This document shows, piece after piece, positions 29,823 through 37,622 of a stretch of 64,000 bases of DNA (position 1 is the stretch's first letter; each line of letters begins with the position of its first letter). The DNA is from Solicola gregarius (GTDB lineage: Bacteria > Actinomycetota > Actinomycetes > Propionibacteriales > Nocardioidaceae), in the NCBI RefSeq assembly GCF_025790165.1, contig NZ_CP094970.1, forward strand, positions 1 to 64,000. Direction: 5' to 3'. Under the pieces are notes generated by a model that worked only from the letters and a program-made list of their open reading frames with translations, was not told the DNA's origin and made no database searches. Made by a program: the position numbers and the translations under genes.

Positions 29823-30640
29823 GAGGCAGACCTACCGGCGGTGGTGAGCGCGCCGCTCGGCCCGACGTCGCCGCTCCCTGCTGGCTCCATCGCGGCCAGG
29901 ATCCTGGTACGCAGGGCCTCCCGATCGGCATCCGACGCATCAGCGGGGATACCGACGTCGTCCGAGAGGTGACCGGGAGCGCGAAGGACCAGCACCCGGT
30001 TGCCCAGGGAAAGTGCCTCGCCGATGTTGTGCGTGATCACGACACCGGTCTTCCCACCGCTGCGTACAAGCTCGACGAACTCGGCTCGTAGGTTCTTCGC
30101 CGTGATCTCGTCGAGCGCCGAGAACGACTCGTCACACAGGATCAGCTCGGGATCGACGGCGAACGCCCGCGCCAGCGATACGCGTTGACGCTGTCCTCCC
30201 GACAACTGGTGGGGGTACGAGTCCTCGCGTCCGGAAAGCCCGAGCCTGGCAAGCCAGTCGCGCGCCCGCGGCTCCCATTCCGACTTCTCGACTCCGGCGA
30301 ACTTCATCCCGACGCAGACGTTCTGTAGCGCCGTACGCCACGGGAGCAACCGTGCATCCTGGAACACCACGGCGACCTTGCGTCGGAACCAGTCGAACTC
30401 GGCGTACGGGTCGTGGCCCTGGACGCGAACCGTGCCTTGCGTGGGGGCGAACAGACCGAGCGTCAGGTTGAACATCGTCGACTTGCCACAGCCGGTGACG
30501 CCGACCACGGAGACGATCTCGTTGCGGGCGATGGTGAAGTCGAGGTCGCTGATCGCTTGATGACCGGGAAAGGACTTCTGGACGTGGTCGAACTGGATGA
30601 TGCTGTGTTCGGCGACTGGGTTGGCACTCATCTGACTCAC
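29819..30640 (-). CDS. ABC transporter ATP-binding protein (SsuB/TauB type)
   Basis: The 273-aa ATPase of the uptake system. Walker A is GVTGCGKST, the Q-loop lies in AVVFQDARLLPW, the signature is LSGGQRQRVSLARAF, Walker B is LILCDESFSALD, and the switch His is in VVITHNIGEAL. It pairs with the permease gene (ATGA overlap) and with the substrate-binding lipoprotein at the other end of the operon. Walker B reads DES rather than DEP, a minor variation. Confidence 0.93.
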   Translation of the reverse strand: MSQMSANPVAEHSIIQFDHVQKSFPGHQAISDLDFTIARNEIVSVVGVTGCGKSTMFNLTLGLFAPTQGTVRVQGHDPYAEFDWFRRKVAVVFQDARLLPWRTALQNVCVGMKFAGVEKSEWEPRARDWLARLGLSGREDSYPHQLSGGQRQRVSLARAFAVDPELILCDESFSALDEITAKNLRAEFVELVRSGGKTGVVITHNIGEALSLGNRVLVLRAPGHLSDDVGIPADASDADREALRTRILAAMEPAGSGDVGPSGALTTAGRSAS

Positions 30641-31512
30641 TTCACCTTCGCGGTCTCGGTGGCGGGCGCGATCTCGCTGACATTCGTCTGGCGAGTCGCC
30701 GCTGGCATCGGCACGGCGCGGTAGCGCAGGACGTACGCCTCAATCCCGTCGATCACCGCCTGCAGGATCAACATGCAGATCGCCAAGAGCAAGGTCCACG
30801 AGACGACGGCCGCCATGTCGAACAGCTGCTGGGCGGTGAGCAGCTGCGAGCCGACACCGACCGTGGCCCCGACGAGTTCGGCGATCAGGACCATGCGAAT
30901 ACCGAGGCCCAGGTTGACCTTCCACGCGGTGAACAGGCCGGGCGTGATCGAGGGGAAGGTGACCTCACGAAAGAGGGCCCAGCGTGACGGGCGGAACGAC
31001 CTCGCCATGTCGCGAAGCTCGGCGGGGATCGCGCGGTAGGAGTCGTACGTCTGGAGGACGAACCCGGGGAGCGTCACGAGCAGCATGACGAAGAAGACCC
31101 GGGTTTCGACGTCGATGAACCAGATCACCGCGATGATCACCCACGACAGCGACGGAACGCCCTGGATGAACCGGACGACGGGCAGCAGGTATCCGGCCGC
31201 GAGCCGGTTGGCGCCGGTGAGCAGCCCGATAGCGGTGCCGACGACGAAGGAGCAGGCGAGACCGAAGCCCACTCGCGCAAGCGTCGTGAAGAGGTTCGTC
31301 AAGCCGTCTTCGCTGGTGACGGTCTCCCACATATGCGAGGTGACCTCGGAGATCTGCGGGACGTTGTAGCCGCCGACGACTGTGGCGGCGATCTTCCACA
31401 CGATGAGGAAGACACCGATCAGGACGACGATCTTGAGGTCGGCGAAACGCTTCCAGACAGGCTCTTTAGCAGCCTTCGGGGCAGGGCTCGCCAAAGCTTC
31501 GAGTGCGGACAT
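30637..31512 (-). CDS. ABC transporter permease (SsuC/TauC type)
   Basis: A 291-aa inner-membrane permease with about six hydrophobic segments. The cytoplasmic EAA-type coupling loop is in the region LRDMARSFRPSRWALFREVT, followed by FPSITPGLFTAW. It is the second gene of the operon, 45 bp after iclR; a hairpin (31541-31563) lies between them. Its partner ATPase overlaps it, and its receptor lies 8 kb downstream in the same transcript. Confidence 0.92.
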   Translation of the reverse strand: MSALEALASPAPKAAKEPVWKRFADLKIVVLIGVFLIVWKIAATVVGGYNVPQISEVTSHMWETVTSEDGLTNLFTTLARVGFGLACSFVVGTAIGLLTGANRLAAGYLLPVVRFIQGVPSLSWVIIAVIWFIDVETRVFFVMLLVTLPGFVLQTYDSYRAIPAELRDMARSFRPSRWALFREVTFPSITPGLFTAWKVNLGLGIRMVLIAELVGATVGVGSQLLTAQQLFDMAAVVSWTLLLAICMLILQAVIDGIEAYVLRYRAVPMPAATRQTNVSEIAPATETAKVK

Positions 31513-31540
31513 ATCTGTTCCTCAGGGGTGGTCGTTGCAA

Positions 31541-31563
31541 GGTTCGAGACCGAGGTCTCAACC
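31541..31563 (-). promoter_or_regulatory. Inverted repeat between iclR and the ABC permease gene
   Basis: GAGACC-GA-GGTCTC, extended by GGTT/AACC with a one-base bulge, overlapping the last codons of iclR. It could be an IclR operator for the transport-catabolic genes or an attenuating hairpin. No T-tract follows. Confidence 0.5.
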
Positions 31564-32361
31564 AGTGGGCTGTGCGACGCGCGCGTCGGCGGTGACGACG
31601 TCGGCCGGGCCGCCCAGTGCTCGGGAGATCTCGACGGCTGCTTCCAGGGTCAGCTCGCGCAGGTGGTCGAACCGATCGGTGGAGAAGCGGTGGTCGGGCA
31701 TACAGAGCCCGACCGAGGCGACCACACTTCCGGTGTGGTCGCGTACAGGAGCTGCGATTCCGCTGACCTCGTCGCGGTAACTGCACCGGTTGACGCCATA
31801 GCCGTCGACGCGGATCTGCGCGAGTAGCTCGGCCAGCTCGTCGGGATCGACGATGGAGCGATCCGTGAAGCGTGGGAGCGGCTCGCCCAGGACTCGGGCG
31901 ACCTCGGAGTGATCGCTGTACGCGAGCAGCACCCGGCCCGTCGCCACACACGTAGCCGGGCAGCGGCGTCCGACGTACGACTTGGCGATGACCTGTTGTG
32001 GGCTCTCCAACCGATCGATGTACACCACGTCGCCGCTCTCGTAGACGCCGAGGTGCACCGTCTCCATCGACGCCGCGTTCAGCTTGGCCAGATGCGGGCT
32101 TGCGACGGAGCGTACGTCGAGGTTCTGCGCCCACATGCTTCCCAACTCGAAGCAGCGAACGCCGGCGGAATAGCGACTCGCGCTGTCGCGCGTGACATAC
32201 CCACGTTCCATGAGCGTCCGAAGGAGACGGTTGATCGTCGCCTTCGGAGTGTCGTCGACCTCGCACAGCTCCTTGAAGCTCAGCGATGAGCCGGACCGTG
32301 CCAACGCCTCGAGGATGTTGAGGGTTCGGTCGGTGACATTAACTTTGGATCGCTGTTCCAT
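31558..32361 (-). CDS. IclR family transcriptional regulator
   Basis: A 267-aa regulator with an N-terminal winged helix-turn-helix (NVTDRTLNILEALARSGSSL, FKELCEVDDTPKATINRLLR) and a C-terminal effector domain (GIAAPVRDHTGSVVASVGLC). IclR proteins bind small, often aromatic, acids. ATG 32361 is preferred over the ATG at 32397: it lies six bases after a TATGTT -10 box paired with a perfect TTGACA, so the message is probably leaderless. It heads the catabolic operon on the same strand and most likely controls it and itself. Confidence 0.9.
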   Translation of the reverse strand: MEQRSKVNVTDRTLNILEALARSGSSLSFKELCEVDDTPKATINRLLRTLMERGYVTRDSASRYSAGVRCFELGSMWAQNLDVRSVASPHLAKLNAASMETVHLGVYESGDVVYIDRLESPQQVIAKSYVGRRCPATCVATGRVLLAYSDHSEVARVLGEPLPRFTDRSIVDPDELAELLAQIRVDGYGVNRCSYRDEVSGIAAPVRDHTGSVVASVGLCMPDHRFSTDRFDHLRELTLEAAVEISRALGGPADVVTADARVAQPTG

Positions 32362-32367
32362 TTCGAG

Positions 32368-32397
32368 AACATAAATGGATCCTTGTTTCATTGTCAA
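32368..32397 (-). promoter_or_regulatory. Promoter of iclR and probably of the catabolic operon
   Basis: On the minus strand TTGACA (32397-32392) and TATGTT (32373-32368) are separated by 18 bp. The -10 box ends six bases before the iclR ATG, which predicts transcription starting at or next to the start codon, that is, a leaderless mRNA. Confidence 0.65.
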
Positions 32398-32609
32398 CGG
32401 AGGCAGACGAAATGTGAGACGGCGTCAGAGGAGCGCACCGACCCGGGCGCCGCGCGCCGCGCTCGACATTGGGCTCGTAAAGCCGCTCCGCCCGAAGGCC
32501 GTGTCGTGACGGACGAGCGCCGCCCCAGCTCTATGCCTGTCCGAACCTGGATCCGCGCTTCGTCCATCGCTGCACGTCCGGAACGCCCGATGCCGATGAG
32601 CTCCATGAC

Positions 32610-32903
32610 ATGACGGCACGGCCTCGCCGGCCATACATCTCGAATGGCCATGCCGGCCTCGAGAACGTCCTTGTCAGCAAGGGCACGCTCAAGGTCGGGC
32701 CGACAGACTGTGCGGTCGTGCTCGAAGCGGGTGACTTCGTATCGTTCGCGGCCGACGGTCCCCACGTGTATTCATGCGAAAGCGCGGGACCGGTACGAGC
32801 GATGCTCGCAATGCGTCACCCTGCGGGCTCGATCGCGGGCCCTGCTAACGACTCGGTCATTCTCGCCCTCACGGATCAGCAGTCCCCCGACCTCACGGAA
32901 TGA
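32610..32903 (+). pseudogene. Cupin-domain remnant of an XRE-cupin regulator
   Basis: A 97-codon frame whose middle, GHAGLENVLVSKGTLKVGP then VVLEAGDFVSFAADGPHVYSC, matches the C-terminal cupin half of regulators that join an XRE helix-turn-helix to a cupin barrel. In such proteins about 100 residues with the DNA-binding domain should precede it. I find no such sequence in any frame of 32400-32610. It is therefore a truncated remnant, or just possibly a free-standing half-cupin. No good ribosome site is visible at 32610. Confidence 0.55.
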
Positions 32904-32933
32904 ACCTGCGCGGATGGCTGGTCAGTTGGAAGG

Positions 32934-33422
32934 TCAACGGCGAGCGGCGAGGACCTGCTCGCGGAGGATGTCGGCGTGGCCGCAGTGTTGGGCGAGCTCG
33001 CGGAGCATGTGCGTGTAGATCGCCCACAGGGAACGAGGGCCGCGCCCGGTCACCTCGTCTTCGAGGGCGAAATCCGCGGCCAGGCGCCGCGACTCGGCGC
33101 AGGCGTCGGCGTACGCGGCTCGGATGCTCTCGATCGTGTCGATCTTGCGCAGGATGAACGAGCGGTCGGGGGTCGGCGGCGCGCCGATGTCCTTCAGGCT
33201 TCGGCCAGTGAGCGCCTGGTTGAACCAGACGTGCTCGACGTACGTGACGTGCTTGACGAGTCCGAGCAGCGTCGTACGAGACGGTACGAGCGAGCGGCGT
33301 GCCTCCTCCTCGGTGAGGCCGTCGAGGCTGTCGTGCAGCATCGCGCGATGCTCGTCGAGCAGCTCATCGAGTCGTGCTCGCAGGTCGGCTGTCCAGGGCG
33401 CTGTGCTGGGAACGCTCACCAC
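32934..33422 (-). CDS. DinB family protein (DUF664)
   Basis: A 162-aa four-helix-bundle protein of the DinB superfamily, many of which bind a metal through three His and some of which are mycothiol- or bacillithiol-dependent transferases. The candidate ligands are in TLLGLVKHVTYVEHVWF and ELAQHCGHADILREQ. It stands alone, convergent with the cupin remnant and divergent from the flavoprotein gene at 33476. Start is GTG 33422 or the adjacent GTG 33419. The substrate is unknown. Confidence 0.85.
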   Translation of the reverse strand: MVSVPSTAPWTADLRARLDELLDEHRAMLHDSLDGLTEEEARRSLVPSRTTLLGLVKHVTYVEHVWFNQALTGRSLKDIGAPPTPDRSFILRKIDTIESIRAAYADACAESRRLAADFALEDEVTGRGPRSLWAIYTHMLRELAQHCGHADILREQVLAARR

Positions 33423-33475
33423 GTGAGTATCAAGGATCGACCGCGTCCCTGGCGAAGGCGGGTACGTTGAAGGTC

Positions 33476-35152
33476 ATGAAATCAACCGCGCCCAAGCCGG
33501 CGATCGTGCTGGCATCGGAGCAGTACGCGCAGCAGCTGGTCGACGAGTTCGGCCGGTACGAGCGGGACTACGACCTGCGGCCAGCCAAGTCGAGTGCGCA
33601 GGTGCTGGAGATCACCGAGCAGCTGCAGTCCGACGGCATCCAGATCGCTTTGTACGCGACCGATTCCGTACTGCCCGACGAGCACATCTTGGGGGCTTTC
33701 GCGAAATGGAGAGCGGCTACGCCGACCGCCCGCCGTATCATCATCGCGCCCAGCGAACGCTTCACGCGCGACGCGCCCGGCCTCCGGCACGGCATGGCCA
33801 AGGGCAAGTACGACGCGTACCTGCTGATGCCGCGCGGGCCGCGCGACGAGGAGTTCCACAACGCCATCACCGACCTGCTGTCCGACTGGGGATCGACGGT
33901 TCCCGATCCCGAGGCGATCACGGCCAAGATCATCGGTGCGCCGCAGTCCCAGCTCACCAGCGAGATCCGTGACTTCTTCGACCGGATGGGAATGCCGACC
34001 CGGCTCTACGCCCCCGACAGTGAGGCCGGCCGTCGGGTACGCGAGAGGTTCCCGCCCGATGTCGACTTCCCGCTGGTGTGGTCGATGGTGCGCGATCCGA
34101 TCGCTCCTCGTACGGTCAGCGACGTCGCCCGGTCGATCTACGGCGCGCCCGACGAGGTGGACGTCGGCGACGCCGTCGACCTTGCGGTGGTTGGCGCCGG
34201 CCCGGCCGGACTCGCCGCCGCGGTGTATGGCGCGTCCGAAGGGCTGTCGACGGTGGTCCTGGAGACCGGAGCCATCGGCGGCCAGGCCGGTACGAGCTCC
34301 ATGATCCGCAACTACCTCGGCTTCCCGCGTGGCATCTCCGGGATGCGGCTCGCCCAGCGTGCTCGCAACCAGGCGATCCGGTTCGGCGCACAGTTCCTCA
34401 CCGGGTGGCCGGCACTGCAGTTGCGGCCCGGGTCGCCGCATGTGGTGAGCACGGACGGCGGCGAGATCCGCGCACGCTCCGTTGTCATCGCGAACGGCGT
34501 CACGTACCGCAAGCTCGGGGTCGAACCGCTCGAGGCGTTGGTGGGCGCAGGCGTCAACTACGGCGCTGCGCTGACGGCCGCTCGCGACCTGGAGGGCCAA
34601 GACGTCGTGGTCGTCGGCGGCGGAAACTCCGCCGGACAGGCGGCGATCCACCTGGCCCGCTTCGCTCGTTCGGTCCGGCTCGTCGTACGTCGGCAAGGCC
34701 TCGAAGAGACCATGTCGTCGTACCTGATCGGCGAGATCGCCTACACCCCGCGGATCACTGTGCAGACCAGCACCCAGGTCATCGACGGTGGCGGCGACCC
34801 CGGCCTGGAGTGGCTTTGCCTCGAAGACACCCGCACGAAGGAACGCGCCACCGTACGCGCGCAGGGACTGTTCCTGCTGCTCGGCGCGACTCCCGAGTGC
34901 GACTGGATGCCGGACGCGCTGGCCCTCGACGACCGCGGATTCGTCCTCACCGGCCGCGACGTGCCGCAGCACGCCTGGACGGACGGCCTGCCACCTGTCG
35001 ACCTGGCCACGACCGTGCCCGGAGTGTTCGCCGTCGGCGACATCCGCTCCGGCTCGATGAAACGCGTCGCCGCCGCGAGCGGTGAGGGATCGTCGGTCGT
35101 CCCGCAGGTGCACCGATGGCTGGCCAGCGCGGCCGACGTCACGACGCCTTGA
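33476..35152 (+). CDS. Thioredoxin-reductase-like flavoprotein with N-terminal receiver-like domain
   Basis: A 558-aa protein. Residues 1-220 are a receiver-like domain (AIVLASEQYAQQLVDEFGRY, IQIALYATDSVLPDEHILGA). From about 230 on it is a two-domain flavin oxidoreductase: VVGAGPAGLAAAVYGASEG binds FAD, VVVVGGGNSAGQAAIHLARF binds NAD(P)H, and VFAVGDIRSGSMKRVAAASG closes the FAD site. The redox CxxC of thioredoxin reductase is missing (VNYGAALTAARDLEG in its place), so ordinary thioredoxin reduction is unlikely. ATG 33476 is preferred because the family N-terminus begins there. It stands alone, 53 bp from the divergent DinB gene. Confidence 0.85.
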   Translation: MKSTAPKPAIVLASEQYAQQLVDEFGRYERDYDLRPAKSSAQVLEITEQLQSDGIQIALYATDSVLPDEHILGAFAKWRAATPTARRIIIAPSERFTRDAPGLRHGMAKGKYDAYLLMPRGPRDEEFHNAITDLLSDWGSTVPDPEAITAKIIGAPQSQLTSEIRDFFDRMGMPTRLYAPDSEAGRRVRERFPPDVDFPLVWSMVRDPIAPRTVSDVARSIYGAPDEVDVGDAVDLAVVGAGPAGLAAAVYGASEGLSTVVLETGAIGGQAGTSSMIRNYLGFPRGISGMRLAQRARNQAIRFGAQFLTGWPALQLRPGSPHVVSTDGGEIRARSVVIANGVTYRKLGVEPLEALVGAGVNYGAALTAARDLEGQDVVVVGGGNSAGQAAIHLARFARSVRLVVRRQGLEETMSSYLIGEIAYTPRITVQTSTQVIDGGGDPGLEWLCLEDTRTKERATVRAQGLFLLLGATPECDWMPDALALDDRGFVLTGRDVPQHAWTDGLPPVDLATTVPGVFAVGDIRSGSMKRVAAASGEGSSVVPQVHRWLASAADVTTP

Positions 35153-35174
35153 CGCGTATCGAGCGGATTCAGAA

Positions 35175-35257
35175 TGCAAACAGTCGATCGGGGCACCTGC
35201 AAAAGGTCGAACAAGATCTATGCAATCACTAGATCCTTGCGTATGCAAACACTAGAC
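35175..35257 (+). repeat. Three related repeats upstream of the DUF4143 ATPase gene
   Basis: TGCAAACAGTCGA at 35175, TATGCAATCACTAGA at 35219 and TATGCAAACACTAGA at 35242. The last two are direct repeats with a 23-bp period. The third contains a TAGACT box (35253-35258) six bases before the ATG at 35265, so the gene may be leaderless and the repeats may bind a regulator. Confidence 0.5.
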
Positions 35258-35264
35258 TTCTCGC

Positions 35265-36515
35265 ATGCCCAGATATGTCCCCCGAATCACCGACGGCGAG
35301 CTCGCCGCACATATGGAGGTCATGGGCGCGGTGCTGATCGAGGGTCCCAAGGCGTGCGGTAAGACAGCCACGGCGTCACAGTATGCGCACTCGATCATCC
35401 GCTTCGATGACGATCAAGCCGCACGGTCGCTCGTCGCACTCGATCCGGCCGCGCTCTTCGCCGGCGATCCCCCGATCCTTTTCGACGAGTGGCAACTGGA
35501 GCCGACGATCTGGAACCGAGCTCGTCGCCAGGTCGACGACCGTGGCGAGCCTGGCCTGTTCATCCTCACTGGGTCAGCAACGCCACGTGACAACGCCGAC
35601 ACGCATTCGGGTGCAGGCAGGTTTGCGGTTGTCCGAATGCGGCCCATGAGCTTGGTCGAGTCCGGTCACTCAACCGGCGACGTGTCGCTTACTGCCCTTC
35701 TCAATGGTGAGCGGCAGACCGGCGATGGGACGGCGCTCGAGTTCCGTGAGCTTCTCCGACGCATCGTGGTTGGTGGTTGGCCGCAGCTCATCGGCAAGGA
35801 CGAAGCCTTCGCGCGCACCTGGCTTCGTTCCTACCTCAAACAGGTAGTCGAGGTCGATATCCCCGGGATGGGTCACCGTCGCAGTCCAGGAAATCTCAAA
35901 CGGCTACTCGCGGCACTAGCACGCGGTGTCGGCCAGGCGGTCAAGCTCAGCGAGCTCGCAAAGGACGTCGGCGGCGAAGCCGGCGCGGTCGCCAACGAGA
36001 CGCTGTACGGCTATATGACGGCACTTGACCGGCTCATGCTGACCGACAACTCCGAGGCATGGCGCCCCCACATGCGCTCCCGTGCACGGCTGCGTACTGC
36101 ACCTGTGCGCTACTTCGTTGACCCATCGATCGGCGTGGCAGCGCTCGACGTGGGCACCGCTGACCTCCTCGCCGACCCTCGGGCGGCCGGCTTTCACTTC
36201 GAGGCCCTCGCGGTTCGCGATCTCAGGATCTACGCGCAGGTGTTGGGCGGTGTCGTCGATTCATGGCGTGATTCCAACGGTAACGAGATCGATGCGATCG
36301 TCCGCTTGCGCGGCGGCCAGTGGGGAGCCTTCGAGATCAAGCTCAACCCGCGCGATGTCGATGTTGCGGCGGCGTCACTGTTGCGATTCGCTTCGATCAT
36401 CGATGGCAGCAAGCATGGCGAGCCCGCTGTACTGGGCGTCATCACCGGCACGGGGTACGCGGGCCGCCGCGAAGACGGCGTCCACGTGATCCCGATCTCA
36501 ACGCTCGGTCCCTGA
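35265..36515 (+). CDS. AAA ATPase with DUF4143 domain
   Basis: A 416-aa protein of the AAA_14/DUF4143 family. Walker A is EGPKACGKTATASQ near residue 27, Walker B lies in ILFDEWQLEP, and sensor-like FILTGSATPR follows. The C-terminal DUF4143 domain includes FHFEALAVRDLRIYAQVLGG and a nuclease-like WRDSNGNEIDAIV with AFEIKLNP, which resembles a PD-(D/E)xK core. Members are widespread in bacteria; function is not well defined, and some look like mobile or defence-linked ATPases. It is a single gene with its own upstream repeats and a possible leaderless start. Confidence 0.88.
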   Translation: MPRYVPRITDGELAAHMEVMGAVLIEGPKACGKTATASQYAHSIIRFDDDQAARSLVALDPAALFAGDPPILFDEWQLEPTIWNRARRQVDDRGEPGLFILTGSATPRDNADTHSGAGRFAVVRMRPMSLVESGHSTGDVSLTALLNGERQTGDGTALEFRELLRRIVVGGWPQLIGKDEAFARTWLRSYLKQVVEVDIPGMGHRRSPGNLKRLLAALARGVGQAVKLSELAKDVGGEAGAVANETLYGYMTALDRLMLTDNSEAWRPHMRSRARLRTAPVRYFVDPSIGVAALDVGTADLLADPRAAGFHFEALAVRDLRIYAQVLGGVVDSWRDSNGNEIDAIVRLRGGQWGAFEIKLNPRDVDVAAASLLRFASIIDGSKHGEPAVLGVITGTGYAGRREDGVHVIPISTLGP

Positions 36516-36549
36516 AACTGCCGATCGATGATGGTCGAGACTGTGGGGC

Positions 36550-37098
36550 ATGGAGTTCTTCTGCTACCACCGTGATCGTCCCGGCTCGGCGTCCCTGCGC
36601 GAGGAGCTGGTCGAGGAGCATTGGGCGTACATGGACCGGTACGCCGCGCAGCTGATCGCCCGCGGACCCACCTTCATCGACGAGACCCCCACCGGCAGCG
36701 TGCACATCGTCGACGTGCCCGATCCCGCCGCGGCCAGGGCATTCGCGTTCGACGAGCCCGGCTACCAGGCCGGCACGTACCGGGACGTGTTGGTGCGTCG
36801 ATGGCACAACACGCTCGGCCGCACGATGTGGGACTTCCACGGCGGCCGCGAGGGCGGCAATCGCTACCTGGTGCTCGGCCTCGGCGCACCGCAGCCCGAC
36901 GCGCCCGACGTACCGCAGGACACCGACGAACTGATCGCGGCCGGTCCGCTGCTGTCCGACGACGGCGACACCTGGCTGGGTACGGCCGTGCTGGTACGTG
37001 CACCGGACGCGGACGCCGCACGGTCGACGCTGTCGGCCGATCGGTACGCAGACGTCGAGGTGCACAACTGGCAGTTCGGCGGCAGGCCGACAGACTAG
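36550..37098 (+). CDS. YciI-type protein, two tandem domains
   Basis: A 182-aa protein made of two YciI/YCII-like units. The first (MEFFCYHRDRPGSASLREEL, FAFDEPGYQAGTYRDVLVRR) is complete with the usual His and Asp, and the second runs over residues 100-182 (GAPQPDAPDVPQDTDELIAA, YADVEVHNWQFGG). YciI-fold proteins are small ferredoxin-like proteins with few known activities. It begins 34 bp after the ATPase gene and ends 2 bp before the convergent 2H phosphoesterase gene, so there is no room for a simple terminator. Confidence 0.8.
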   Translation: MEFFCYHRDRPGSASLREELVEEHWAYMDRYAAQLIARGPTFIDETPTGSVHIVDVPDPAAARAFAFDEPGYQAGTYRDVLVRRWHNTLGRTMWDFHGGREGGNRYLVLGLGAPQPDAPDVPQDTDELIAAGPLLSDDGDTWLGTAVLVRAPDADAARSTLSADRYADVEVHNWQFGGRPTD

Positions 37099-37100
37099 CT

Positions 37101-37622
37101 TCAGGCGAGTCGAAACCGACCCAGCTCGGACCAGCGTCCCCCGCGGGTGGTCTGCGCGATCAGGGTCACCGACCGAGCAGCTGCGCGGATCGGCAGCGAC
37201 TCGGCCACCGCACGCTCGGCGGCTCGCATCCGCTCCGGTTCGACATCATGCGCGATCGTCAAGTGGGGTACGACGTCGTCGAACGCCCCGTCGTACGGCG
37301 GGTGGTCCGGATACGCGGAATGAACGTGCTCCGTGAGCACCCGGAACGGCGTCGAGTCCTCAGATCCCAACCACAGCACGTCGTTGCCGAACCAATCGGT
37401 GCGCGTCAGAGTGAAGTCGAAGGAGCTGAACCTCGCGAAGAGCTCCCCGAGATCATCGAGAGTCGCCGAGTCGATCCGGGCCGGGTCCACGAACGGGACC
37501 AACACGGTGAGATGCGCGGGCACGCCGAGCGCCGCGGAGTCGTCGAGCGCGGCACGGTGCGAGCCGACCGCCGCCTCCGCCTCGGGCACCTCGACGATCA
37601 GCGCGCTCTGACCCCCGCTCAC
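37101..37622 (-). CDS. 2'-5' RNA ligase / 2H phosphoesterase family protein
   Basis: A 173-aa 2H phosphoesterase with both His-x-Thr signatures, HLTVLVPF near residue 36 and HLTIAHD near 123. Members cleave or join 2',5' or cyclic phosphodiester bonds in RNA or small nucleotides. GTG 37622 overlaps the stop of the upstream secreted-protein gene (GTGA), which fixes the start; the longer frame to 37760 runs through that gene. A link to the secreted protein beyond co-transcription is not evident. Confidence 0.87.
   Translation of the reverse strand: MSGGQSALIVEVPEAEAAVGSHRAALDDSAALGVPAHLTVLVPFVDPARIDSATLDDLGELFARFSSFDFTLTRTDWFGNDVLWLGSEDSTPFRVLTEHVHSAYPDHPPYDGAFDDVVPHLTIAHDVEPERMRAAERAVAESLPIRAAARSVTLIAQTTRGGRWSELGRFRLA

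Noticed and set aside
33476-35152. Thioredoxin reductase TrxB
   Set aside because: No CxxC where the family needs it, and an extra 220-residue N-terminal domain.
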